A stretch of 13,545 nt of DNA from Pseudomonadota bacterium (GTDB taxonomy: Bacteria > Pseudomonadota > Alphaproteobacteria > Rhodospirillales > Rhodospirillaceae), in assembly GCA_023396465.1 (NCBI GenBank), contig JAEWWF010000350.1, positions 1 through 13,545 on the forward strand. Direction: 5' to 3'. Both the position numbers and the translations under genes were made by a program. How positions within the stretch are numbered: the first letter of the stretch is position 1; each line of letters opens with the position of its first letter. This document shows, one piece after another, positions 1 through 6,600 of the stretch. The notes under the pieces were generated by a model. It was not told where the DNA came from, did not search any database, and saw only the letters and a program-made list of their open reading frames with translations.

Positions 1-1
1 G

Positions 2-1381
2 TCGACGGGCAAGCTGCCCAAGGCCTTCAAGGTCATGAAGCTGGCCGGCGCCTACTGGCGCGGCGACGCCCGCAACGAGATGCTCCAGCGCATCTACGGC
101 ACCGCCTGGGCGACCGACAAGCAGCTCAAAGAGTATCTGACGATGCTCGAAGAGGCGGAAAAGCGCGACCACCGCCGCCTGGGCCGCGAACTGAACCTGT
201 TCCACATGCAGGAAGAGGCGCAAGGGTCGGTGTTCTGGCACCCCTACGGCTGGACCCTCTACCGCAAGCTTCAGCAGTACATGCGCGACCGCCTGGAGGT
301 CGCCGGCTATGTGGAGGTGAACACCCCGCAGCTGGTCGACCGTGTGCTGTGGGAACGCTCCGGCCACTGGGAAAAGTTCCGCGAGAACATGTTCACGGCG
401 CAGACGGAAGACGAGCGCACGCTCGCCATCAAGCCGATGAACTGTCCGTGCCATGTGCAGATCTTCAACCAGGGCATCAAGTCCTACCGCGACCTGCCGC
501 TGCGCATGGCCGAGTTCGGTGCGTGCAGCCGCTACGAGCCGTCGGGCGCCCTGCACGGGCTGATGCGGGTGCGCGCCTTCACCCAGGACGACGCGCATAT
601 CTTCTGCACCGAAGATCAGATCACTAGCGAGACGCAGGATTTCTGCGCCCTGCTGCTGTCGGTCTATCAGGATCTCGGCTTCACCGAGGTGCGGGTGAAG
701 TTCTCCGACCGCCCGGCGGTGCGCGCCGGCAGCGACGAGACGTGGGACAAGGCCGAATCGGCGCTGAAGGAAGCGACCGAGGCGGCTGGCCTGGAGTGGA
801 CGCTCAACCCCGGCGAAGGCGCCTTCTACGGCCCGAAGCTGGAGTTCGTGCTGCGCGACGCCATCGGCCGTGATTGGCAGTGCGGCACCTTGCAGGTGGA
901 TTTCGTGCTGCCTGAGCGTCTGGATGCGGAATACGTCGGCGAGGACGGCGCCCGCCACCGCCCGGTCATGCTCCACCGCGCCATCCTCGGCAGCTTCGAG
1001 CGCTTCATCGGCATTCTGATCGAGAACTACGCCGGCAAGTTCCCGCTGTGGCTGGCGCCGGTGCAGGCGGTGGTGACCACCATCACCCAGGACGGCGACG
1101 ACTACGCCCGCGCCGTGCTGAAGGAGCTGAAGGCGGCCGGCCTTCGCGCTGAACTGGATTTGCGCAACGAGAAGATCAACTATAAGGTGCGTGAGCACAG
1201 CCTGCGCAAGGTGCCGTTCATCGTCGCCATCGGCAAGCGGGAGGCGGAGGAAGGCACCGTTGCCGTGCGTCGCCTGGGCGACAACAAGCAAGAAGTCCTT
1301 GCGCTGAGGGACTTCGTTGCTACACTGAAAGCCGAATCGGCCATGCCGGGCAGCCGCACCTCCGCGGCAGCGGCGGTATAG
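2..1381 (+). CDS. thrS: Threonyl-tRNA synthetase, 5'-truncated by the window
   Basis: Cytosolic class II synthetase that charges tRNA-Thr with threonine. The frame is already open at base 2 and reads into AYWRGD and QRIYGTAW, the end of the editing region, so roughly 190 N-terminal residues (TGS and most of the editing domain) lie outside the window; the ATG at 35 is internal. Visible in order are the class II motif 1 region (RVLWERSGHW), the zinc Cys in MNCP, motif 2 with the second zinc ligand (GALHGLMRVRAFTQDDAHIF), motif 3 with the third (MLHRAILGSFERFIGIL), and the anticodon-binding domain (PLWLAPVQ, DLRNEKINYKVREH). Stop is TAG at 1379. Two positions differ from the E. coli protein: MNCPC for MNCPG, and ACSRYEPSG for SCHRNEPSG. 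All three expected zinc ligands are present. It lies upstream of infC in the same direction, a common bacterial arrangement. Confidence 0.97.
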   Translation, partial: STGKLPKAFKVMKLAGAYWRGDARNEMLQRIYGTAWATDKQLKEYLTMLEEAEKRDHRRLGRELNLFHMQEEAQGSVFWHPYGWTLYRKLQQYMRDRLEVAGYVEVNTPQLVDRVLWERSGHWEKFRENMFTAQTEDERTLAIKPMNCPCHVQIFNQGIKSYRDLPLRMAEFGACSRYEPSGALHGLMRVRAFTQDDAHIFCTEDQITSETQDFCALLLSVYQDLGFTEVRVKFSDRPAVRAGSDETWDKAESALKEATEAAGLEWTLNPGEGAFYGPKLEFVLRDAIGRDWQCGTLQVDFVLPERLDAEYVGEDGARHRPVMLHRAILGSFERFIGILIENYAGKFPLWLAPVQAVVTTITQDGDDYARAVLKELKAAGLRAELDLRNEKINYKVREHSLRKVPFIVAIGKREAEEGTVAVRRLGDNKQEVLALRDFVATLKAESAMPGSRTSAAAAV

Positions 1382-1397
1382 CCGGTCCAAAGTCGCC

Positions 1398-1506
1398 GGG
1401 CACGCTCCCCGCGCTTCCTGCGGTCACCATCCGGGCCGGAAACGGCGCCACCGACGGAAGCGTCGGCAGGATGACGCAGCAAGCGTTATCGGGAGCGTGC
1501 CTTTTT
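1398..1506 (+). promoter_or_regulatory. Highly structured thrS-infC spacer RNA ending in a T-tract
   Basis: Almost the whole spacer folds on itself. An 11-bp perfect outer helix pairs 1399-1409 (GGCACGCTCCC) with 1491-1501 (GGGAGCGTGCC). Inside it, 1412-1416 pairs with 1481-1485, 1418-1422 with 1475-1479, 1424-1426 with 1472-1474 and 1427-1428 with 1469-1470. The tip carries two local hairpins: 1430-1433/1437-1440, and 1451-1456/1461-1466 with a GAAG loop. TTTTT follows at 1502-1506. This could be the thrS terminator, an attenuator or leader controlling infC, or an independent structured RNA. The pairing is seen directly; the role is inferred. I do not recognise it as a known RNA family. Confidence 0.6.
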
Positions 1507-1525
1507 CCTGTTTTCCTCAGATGAG

Positions 1526-1539
1526 GGAGGGTGTTCATA
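1526..1539 (+). promoter_or_regulatory. infC ribosome binding site and probable AUA start codon
   Basis: GGAGG at 1526-1530, within GAGGGAGG 1523-1530, is a strong Shine-Dalgarno sequence. The next in-frame initiator-like codons are GTG at 1531 (no spacer, so unusable with this SD), ATA at 1537 (6-base spacer, ideal) and ATG at 1552 (21-base spacer, too far). Bacterial infC genes are known for non-canonical starts such as AUU in E. coli, which make IF3 repress its own translation. AUA at 1537 is therefore the best start by spacing and precedent. Confidence 0.6.
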
Positions 1540-2073
1540 GCTAGACCACCGATGACGGCGCCGCCGTCCAAAGATGGACCGCGCGTCAACGATGCCATCA
1601 ACGTGCAACAGGTGCGCCTGATCGACCAGGACGGCGAGCAGGTTGGCGTCGTGCACATTCGCGAAGCGCTGGAGATGGCTGAAGAGGCCGGGCTCGACCT
1701 GGTCGAGATTTCTCCCAACGCCGAACCGCCTGTCTGCAAGATTCTCGACTACGGCAAGTTCAAGTTCGAGACTCAGAAGAAGAAGGCGGAAGCGAAGAAG
1801 AAGCAGAAGATCGTCGAGATCAAGGAGGTAAAACTCCGGCCGAACATCGACGAGAACGATTACCAGGTTAAGATGCGCAACGTGAAGCGCTTCCTGGAGG
1901 ATGGCGACAAGGTGAAACTCACCCTGCGCTTCCGGGGTCGCGAAATGGCGCACCAGGACCTGGGCATGAAGGTTCTCGAACGTGTTCGCGACGACTTCAC
2001 CGAGATGGCGAAGGTCGAGCAGCACCCCAAGCTGGAAGGCCGCCAGATGGTCATGGTGATGGCGCCGCGTTAA
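1537..2073 (+). CDS. infC: Translation initiation factor IF-3
   Basis: Binds the 30S subunit, prevents 50S joining and discriminates against wrong initiator tRNA and start codons. Both IF3 domains are intact. The N-domain contains REALEMAEEAGLDLVEISP and PPVCKILDYGKFKFE. A Lys-rich linker (QKKKAEAKKKQK) follows, then the C-domain with LRPNIDENDYQVK, TLRFRGREMAH and the terminal EGRQMVMVMAPR. From the AUA start the protein has 178 residues, typical of the family; a GTG start at 1531 would add two residues and an ATG start at 1552 would remove five. It follows thrS after a structured 155-base spacer. The usual ribosomal partners rpmI and rplT do not follow it here; a strong hairpin and a CheZ-like gene do. 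Identity is certain; the exact start is inferred from SD spacing. Confidence 0.97.
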   Translation: MARPPMTAPPSKDGPRVNDAINVQQVRLIDQDGEQVGVVHIREALEMAEEAGLDLVEISPNAEPPVCKILDYGKFKFETQKKKAEAKKKQKIVEIKEVKLRPNIDENDYQVKMRNVKRFLEDGDKVKLTLRFRGREMAHQDLGMKVLERVRDDFTEMAKVEQHPKLEGRQMVMVMAPR

Positions 2074-2111
2074 CCCGCGTCGCCGCACCCGCCGGGAAGG
2101 ACTGCACACTC

Positions 2112-2204
2112 ATGCGTGTCTGCACCTGCGGCCCTGTCGCCCCTGCAACGGCCGCCCCACTTGGGGCGGCCGTTGGCGCTTGCGCCATGGGTGGACGGCC
2201 ATGA
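2112..2204 (+). CDS. Possible 30-residue upstream ORF, translationally coupled to the CheZ-like gene
   Basis: ATG at 2112 lies 10 bases after GGGAAGGA (2094-2101). The frame ends in TGA at 2202-2204, overlapping the ATG of the next gene as ATGA. The peptide begins MRVCTCGPVAP and is Ala/Gly/Pro-rich with no recognisable domain. A perfect 13-bp hairpin lies inside it. The SD and ATGA overlap argue for translation; the composition and the terminator-like hairpin argue against it. It is more likely chance than a gene. Confidence 0.15.
   Translation: MRVCTCGPVAPATAAPLGAAVGACAMGGRP
2146..2175 (+). terminator. Perfect 13-bp hairpin after infC, probable terminator
   Basis: CAACGGCCGCCCC (2146-2158) and its exact reverse complement (2163-2175) flank a 4-base ACTT loop, 72 bases after the infC stop. 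No T-tract follows; the next bases are GCGCTTGCGCC. It is very stable and well placed to end infC transcription, but without a U-tract it may instead be a pause or mRNA-stabilising hairpin. It sits 25 bases upstream of the CheZ-like start. Confidence 0.55.
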
Positions 2205-2584
2205 AGCCCGTCCCGCCGCCCCCCGCCCCCGCCGACAAGGTCGACGCCGCCCTGGTCGCCGCCGTCCGTAACCTGGAAGCGGCGGTGCAGGAGCAGGAGC
2301 GGGCGGTCAACCGCATCCTCGGGCTGGTCGAACTGGTGATGGAGCGCCGGCCGGACCAGAGTACCCTGTTGCGGCTGGAAGGCATCATGGAAGCCTGCGC
2401 CTTTCAGGACTTGACCGGCCAACGCATCCGCAAGGTCACCCGCTTCCTGCGCCATCTGGCGGCCCACAAGGGGTTGATGCCGAAAGGCATGGATGGCGCC
2501 ACCGCCGCCGAGGACGAACAGGCCCTCAGCCGTGGCAAAGGGCTCTCGCAGGAGGAGGTGGACCGGTTGCTCGGCAAACGCTGA
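2201..2584 (+). CDS. Minimal CheZ-like CheY-P phosphatase
   Basis: Predicted 127-residue cytoplasmic helical protein likely to dephosphorylate CheY or a similar response regulator. The decisive motif is ACAFQDLTGQRIRKV at residues 65-79. Its D70-x3-Q74 matches the catalytic Asp143 and Gln147 of E. coli CheZ in FQDLTGQ. The C-terminus GLSQEEVDRLL (residues 114-124) resembles the CheY-P-binding tails of CheZ and FliM. Between residues 13 and 90 two long helices (NLEAAVQEQERAVNRILGL and the motif helix) could form the CheZ hairpin. At 127 residues it is far shorter than E. coli CheZ (214). I chose ATG 2201, which follows GGGTGGA; an in-frame TTG at 2180 is possible. No other chemotaxis genes are visible nearby, so its partner is unknown. 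CheZ family membership is fairly secure; the substrate is inference. Confidence 0.75.
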   Translation: MKPVPPPPAPADKVDAALVAAVRNLEAAVQEQERAVNRILGLVELVMERRPDQSTLLRLEGIMEACAFQDLTGQRIRKVTRFLRHLAAHKGLMPKGMDGATAAEDEQALSRGKGLSQEEVDRLLGKR

Positions 2585-2633
2585 AACCAAGCCGCAATGA
2601 GAGCGATTTACCTGAGACCGGGACCGGGGCCCC

Positions 2634-3593
2634 TTACGCCGCCGCCTCGGTGGGCGTGGCGGCCAGCGGGGCCGCCTGCGGGCCAATGAGCGTCAGCGGC
2701 CGCGCCGCCATGGTGATGCGGATCGGCAGGACGGCCTCGGCATCGCCGTCCACCTGCACCGGCACCGGTGCCGTGGCGCCAGGGGCGCGGATCGTCACCT
2801 CGCGCGCCGTCACCACCGTCACGTCGGCCAAGTCCGCCACCCGTCCCCGCAACAGGGCCAGGCCGTAGCGCAACTGCGCCCCCAGGCCGCCGCCATGGAA
2901 CAGGCATACCTGCACCGAATCGGCATCCAGCCGCGCCGCCGGGGCCGCCACATGCGGTCCGCCGTAATGGCGGCCCTTGCAGGCCACCACCATGCGGGCG
3001 GTATGGGTGCCTCCGTCCACCTCGACGGTGAGCGGCGGGAAGCGGTAGCGCAGGGCTTCGATCAAGGTTTGCAGCACGTAGGCGCCTTTCCCCAGCAGCC
3101 GCTTCACCGGCCGCCGTACTCCATGCACCACCGCGGCGTCGAAACCGGCGCCGGCCATCAGCAGGAAAGCGCGTCCGTCGGCCAGGGCCGGATGCACGGC
3201 ACGCTCGCCGCCATCGGCGATGAGCGCCGCCAGGGCCGCGGCGCCGACCGGCAAGCCGAGTTCGATGGCCAGAACATTGGCGGTGCCGAGGGGGATGACC
3301 GCCAGTGGCGGCGGGTTGTCGGCACGCAGCAGGCCGTTGGCGACTTCGTTGATGGTGCCATCGCCGCCGGCGGCGCAGATCACGTCATGCCGTGTCCGCG
3401 AGGCGGCGGCAGCCAAGGTGGTTGCATCGCCGGGACCGGCGGTGGCCTGGATATCCACCGTCACGCCTCGTCGGCGCAGGGCCTCCACCACCTCCGCCAG
3501 CATGGCGCGGCGTCGGCGCCCGGCGGTGGGGTTGTGGATCACCAGGGCGCGGCGGCGGCGCGGGGGTGGCGAAGGAGTGTCACGAGCGGCCAT
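2634..3593 (-). CDS. Diacylglycerol kinase family lipid kinase (DgkB/YegS/sphingosine-kinase fold)
   Basis: Predicted soluble 319-residue ATP-dependent lipid kinase, probably converting diacylglycerol to phosphatidic acid. The N-terminal catalytic domain shows VIHNPTAG (residues 18-25), the nucleotide-binding GGDGT at 76-80 followed by INEVANGL, and PLGTANVLA at 101-109. The C-terminal beta domain carries AGAGFDAAVVHG and a VQVDGDAE segment as in YegS and DgkB. Length fits the family (about 300). The start is ATG 3593, four bases after the TGA of the LtaS-like gene; no good SD is visible, so translational coupling is likely. The two genes form one unit, and DAG is the expected by-product of an LtaS-type transferase, which supports a DAG-recycling role. 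A different lipid substrate cannot be excluded. It converges on the CheZ-like gene across a 49-base gap with no clear terminator. Confidence 0.9.
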   Translation of the reverse strand: MAARDTPSPPPRRRRALVIHNPTAGRRRRAMLAEVVEALRRRGVTVDIQATAGPGDATTLAAAASRTRHDVICAAGGDGTINEVANGLLRADNPPPLAVIPLGTANVLAIELGLPVGAAALAALIADGGERAVHPALADGRAFLLMAGAGFDAAVVHGVRRPVKRLLGKGAYVLQTLIEALRYRFPPLTVEVDGGTHTARMVVACKGRHYGGPHVAAPAARLDADSVQVCLFHGGGLGAQLRYGLALLRGRVADLADVTVVTAREVTIRAPGATAPVPVQVDGDAEAVLPIRITMAARPLTLIGPQAAPLAATPTEAAA

Positions 3594-3597
3594 GGCT

Positions 3598-5481
3598 TCA
3601 GGTGCCCGGCGTCGAGTCGTCGGGCACCAGGACCACTTCCTCGTCATCGCCGTCGAGGGCGGGGGCGCTGCCGTCACGCAGCACGATCTGGCGGCCGGCG
3701 AACAGGTCGGTGGAGACGGTGCCCACCGCCTCCAGCCATGACCGTGACGGACCGCAGGCGGGTGCCTCGTCCTCGCCATCGTGGCACAGGATGACATCAC
3801 CGTCGTCGCTGACCACCAGATGCAGGCCCGGCAGCGGCCGCACGCCCACTCCGTCGGGTACGGTCGTGAGGTCCATGGGGGCGGGTGCCTCCAGCCCCGC
3901 CAGCCGGCGGATCTCGCCCGGCAACTGGTAGAGCGGCAGGGTGCCGAGGTCCACCGGGCCGTTGCGGCCGTCGATGACGATCAGCGGCGTCGCCACCATG
4001 TCGCGGAACATGCGGGCATCGAAGGTGCTGCGGTCGGCGGCCAGCACGCCGGAGCGGACGTAGGACTCGAAGTTGCCGCCCAGGAAGGGTAGGTGATCGC
4101 CAAAGGCGACGATGATGCCGTCCGGGTCGCGTTCCCGCAGGCGGCCGAGGAAGTCCATGAATTCCGCCGTCTTGTAATGGACGGTATTGGCGTAACGCTC
4201 CAGGCGCTCGTCGTTGTCGACGGTGATGACGCGCGGCCGGCTGCCGTTCAGCGGATAGTCCAGGTGGCCGAAGAAGGTCAGCACGTAGTTGAAGGTGGGC
4301 GTGCCGGTCTCCAGCAGCGGGTCGAGCTTGTCCAGCACCTGCCGGTAGAGCGAGGCATCGCCCAGGAAGTCGCCGTTCATGTCGTCGAGGTCGAAGTCGC
4401 GCTCCGACCAATAGACGTCGAAGCCGACGCGGTCGTAGGCATTCACCCGGTTCCAGAACACCGCCACGTTGGGATGGGAGGCGACGGTGGAATAGCCGGC
4501 CTCGCCGAACAGGCGGGGCAGGCAGGGGGCGGCGTTGCGCAGCCGGGCCTCGAAGAACACCGCGTCCTCCGACACCGGAAAGCCGCACAGGGCCTCGAAC
4601 TCGGAGTTGGCGGTGTAGCCGCCGAACACCGGCGCCAGGATGCGGCTGTGGCCGCCGGCTTCCCATAGGGCGCGGAATTCCGGCACGAAGGGGTCTTGCG
4701 ACAGGCCGGCGGCGGTCAGCACCGACGGATCCCAGAAGGATTCCAGCACCACCACATGGACGTTGCGGCCGGGTTCGGGAGGCGCCCGGTCGACGTGTTC
4801 GGCGCCATTGGAGGACAGTGCCACCTCCTGCACCGCCGGACGTAGCAGGTCGATGGCGGCCAGCACGTCGCCGCGGCCGGGGGCGCGCTCGCTGCGGCCG
4901 GCGTAGCGGGCGGTTTCCTGCACCAGATGCACCAGCGGGCCACGGTTGAGGTAGTTGGCGCGCTGGTCCCAGACGATGTTGCCGAAGGTGCTGTCCATGC
5001 GGGCGGCGACCGTGGTCGGCTCCACCGCCACCACGGCGACGACGCCGGCCAGGGCGGTGGCGGCGACGCGGGCGCGGCGCGGTCGCAGGGTGAGGGCGCG
5101 GAAGGCGGCCACCGCCAGCAGCAGCAGGAAGCCCACCGCCAGCGCCAACTGCCAGCGCTCCATGATGAGGAACAGCGACCGCAGGGCCAGGGCGTCATCG
5201 GGCATGGCCGGGCCGCCGAGAATGAGGATCTTCAGCGCGTTGCCGACGTGCAGCAGGGTCATCAGCAGCAGCATGAGCGTCACGAAGGCGGTGCGCGTGC
5301 GCGACAGTTCCAGCACCGTCAGGCCGAGCAGCAGATGCAGCGCCAGATCGGTGGGAATGGCATGGCCGCGCAACGGTACCTTCAACCAGTGGGCGCAGAT
5401 CACCTGGAGCAGCCCGTACACCACCGCCACGAACACCAGCGGCGGGCCGTAATGGGCAAGCAGGCCGCGAACACGCTGCAT
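3598..5481 (-). CDS. LtaS-like sulfatase-fold membrane phosphoglycerol transferase
   Basis: Predicted 627-residue inner-membrane enzyme with a large periplasmic catalytic domain. About five hydrophobic segments lie at residues 13-33, 44-60, 64-80, 109-130 and 139-153, the same architecture as lipoteichoic acid synthase. The alkaline-phosphatase/sulfatase-fold domain has the expected active site: E247 in LESFW, the nucleophile T290 in GGYTANSEFE, FWNR at 342-345, H406 in FFGHLDYP, and D462-H463 in AFGDHLP. These match E255, T300, D475 and H476 of S. aureus LtaS. The donor is probably phosphatidylglycerol, releasing diacylglycerol, with an unknown acceptor such as a periplasmic glucan or surface glycan. 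An acidic C-terminal extension (about 535-627) has a Cys566/Cys576 pair. Start ATG 5481 follows GGAG with a 9-base spacer. An OpgB-like or phosphoethanolamine transferase role is the main alternative. Confidence 0.85.
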   Translation of the reverse strand: MQRVRGLLAHYGPPLVFVAVVYGLLQVICAHWLKVPLRGHAIPTDLALHLLLGLTVLELSRTRTAFVTLMLLLMTLLHVGNALKILILGGPAMPDDALALRSLFLIMERWQLALAVGFLLLLAVAAFRALTLRPRRARVAATALAGVVAVVAVEPTTVAARMDSTFGNIVWDQRANYLNRGPLVHLVQETARYAGRSERAPGRGDVLAAIDLLRPAVQEVALSSNGAEHVDRAPPEPGRNVHVVVLESFWDPSVLTAAGLSQDPFVPEFRALWEAGGHSRILAPVFGGYTANSEFEALCGFPVSEDAVFFEARLRNAAPCLPRLFGEAGYSTVASHPNVAVFWNRVNAYDRVGFDVYWSERDFDLDDMNGDFLGDASLYRQVLDKLDPLLETGTPTFNYVLTFFGHLDYPLNGSRPRVITVDNDERLERYANTVHYKTAEFMDFLGRLRERDPDGIIVAFGDHLPFLGGNFESYVRSGVLAADRSTFDARMFRDMVATPLIVIDGRNGPVDLGTLPLYQLPGEIRRLAGLEAPAPMDLTTVPDGVGVRPLPGLHLVVSDDGDVILCHDGEDEAPACGPSRSWLEAVGTVSTDLFAGRQIVLRDGSAPALDGDDEEVVLVPDDSTPGT

Positions 5482-5482
5482 C

Positions 5483-5548
5483 TTCTGTCGCTCCGATGAA
5501 GGCCGGCGCTTCCGTCGATGAAAGCGCGGCCTCCTATGTGCGACAGAA
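5483..5548 (-). repeat. Nested inverted repeats in the ldh/LtaS-like spacer, overlapping the ribosome binding site
   Basis: The outer arms TTCTGTCGC (5483-5491) and GCGACAGAA (5540-5548) are exact reverse complements. Between them 5501-5511 pairs with 5522-5531 over 10 bp with one bulged base (5505) and a 10-base loop. On the - strand mRNA the 3' outer arm lies between the SD (GGAG at 5494-5491) and the ATG at 5481, so the fold would bury the spacer of the ribosome binding site. It could be a translational switch or, in ldh read-through RNA, a terminator or attenuator. No T-tract follows. Confidence 0.5.
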
Positions 5549-5624
5549 AAGTGACAGGCTCAAGAAGAAGGTATGACGCTTTTGTGGCAGCGGCGCCGCT
5601 CGTTGGGAGAACCGCCGCCAGCGG

Positions 5625-6557
5625 TCAGAAACCCACCGCGTCCGCCGCTGCCTTGAGCACATGGGCCGAGCGGCGCAGGGCGGCCCGCTCGTTGGTGTCG
5701 AGGTCGGGGACGATGGTGCCCATCACGCCGCCGCGACCGACGATGCGCGGCATGCTGGCGGCCACCTGCGGCACCCCCTCGATCTCGTCGGTCAGCACCG
5801 AAACGGTCAGCACCGCGTGCTCGTCGCCGCCGATGGCCTGGCAGATGCGCATGAGCCCGCCGCCGATGCCGTACCAGGTGGCGCCCTTGCCCTCGATGAT
5901 GTGATAGGCGGCCCGCCGCACCTTGTCGTCGATATCGGCCTTGGCGGCGGCGTCCAACGGCCGGCCGAGCTGTTCCGCCAGTTCCTCCACCCGCACGGTG
6001 CCGGCGATGGCCGACGACCAGCACAACACCTCGGAATCGCCGTGCTCGCCCAGCACATAGCCGTGGGTGGACTTGGACGAGATGCCGAGGTGCCCGGACA
6101 GCAGACTGCGGAAGCGGGCGGTATCGAGGATGGTGCCGGAGCCGATCACCCGCGCCGGCGGCAGGCCGGACAGGCGGGTGGCGATTTGGGTCATGACGTC
6201 GACCGGGTTGGTGGCGACCAGCAGGATGGTCTCGGGGGCCGTTTCCAGCACGCGGGGGATGATGGCGCCGAACACCTCGGCATTGCGGCCGAGCAGCTCA
6301 AGCCGGGTTTCGCCCGGCTTCTGGTTGGCGCCGGCGGCCAGGATGACCACCGCGGCGCCGTCGAGGTCGGCGTAACCGCCGGCCCGCACGGTGACCGGAT
6401 AGGCGAAGGGCGTGGCATGGCGGATGTCCTGCGCCTGCGCCTCGGCCAGCTTGGGGTTGAGGTCGACCAGCACCACTTCCGACGCCGCGCCGCGCATGAC
6501 CAGGGCATAGGCCGCCGCCGAGCCGACCATGCCGCATCCCACCACGCCCACTTTCAT
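5625..6557 (-). CDS. ldh: NAD-dependent L-lactate dehydrogenase
   Basis: Cytosolic 310-residue enzyme interconverting pyruvate and L-lactate with NADH. The Rossmann start GCGMVGSA (residues 7-14) is followed by D32 in VLVDLN, an Asp that favours NAD over NADP. The substrate loop reads NQKPGETR (78-85): Gln at the specificity position marks lactate dehydrogenase, where malate dehydrogenases have Arg. Other active-site elements are TNPVD (116-120), LDTARFR with D146 and R149, the catalytic H172 in GEHGDSE, and T227 in GATWYG. Length is normal. The ATG at 6557 has a strong AAGGAG (6571-6566) with an 8-base spacer. It is transcribed divergently from mmcB and lies 143 bases upstream of the LtaS-like gene on the same strand, so co-transcription is possible but unproven. 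Confidence 0.93.
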   Translation of the reverse strand: MKVGVVGCGMVGSAAAYALVMRGAASEVVLVDLNPKLAEAQAQDIRHATPFAYPVTVRAGGYADLDGAAVVILAAGANQKPGETRLELLGRNAEVFGAIIPRVLETAPETILLVATNPVDVMTQIATRLSGLPPARVIGSGTILDTARFRSLLSGHLGISSKSTHGYVLGEHGDSEVLCWSSAIAGTVRVEELAEQLGRPLDAAAKADIDDKVRRAAYHIIEGKGATWYGIGGGLMRICQAIGGDEHAVLTVSVLTDEIEGVPQVAASMPRIVGRGGVMGTIVPDLDTNERAALRRSAHVLKAAADAVGF

Positions 6558-6600
6558 CGCCGTCGCTCCTTCGGTCCCGCGCGTCCTCCGCGCATTCCTC

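Noticed and set aside
1486..2109. 207-codon open frame on the - strand
   Set aside because: Antisense to infC; Leu-rich repeats in it are the complement of the Lys/Glu-rich IF3 linker.
2585..2633. Bidirectional terminator between the convergent CheZ-like and lipid kinase genes
   Set aside because: Only a short GGGGCCCC palindrome is present, with no loop and no T-tract.
2895..3794. 299-codon open frame on the + strand
   Set aside because: Antisense to the lipid kinase, which has clear GGDGT and PLGTAN motifs; the + frame has none.
5584..5625. Terminator of ldh at the AGCGGCGCCGCT palindrome or the ACCGC/GCGGT stem
   Set aside because: The palindrome has no loop, the stem is only 5 bp and overlaps the stop codon, and no T-tract follows either.
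5625..6557. Malate dehydrogenase as identity of the ldh gene
   Set aside because: The substrate-specificity loop has Gln (NQKPGETR) where malate dehydrogenases have Arg.
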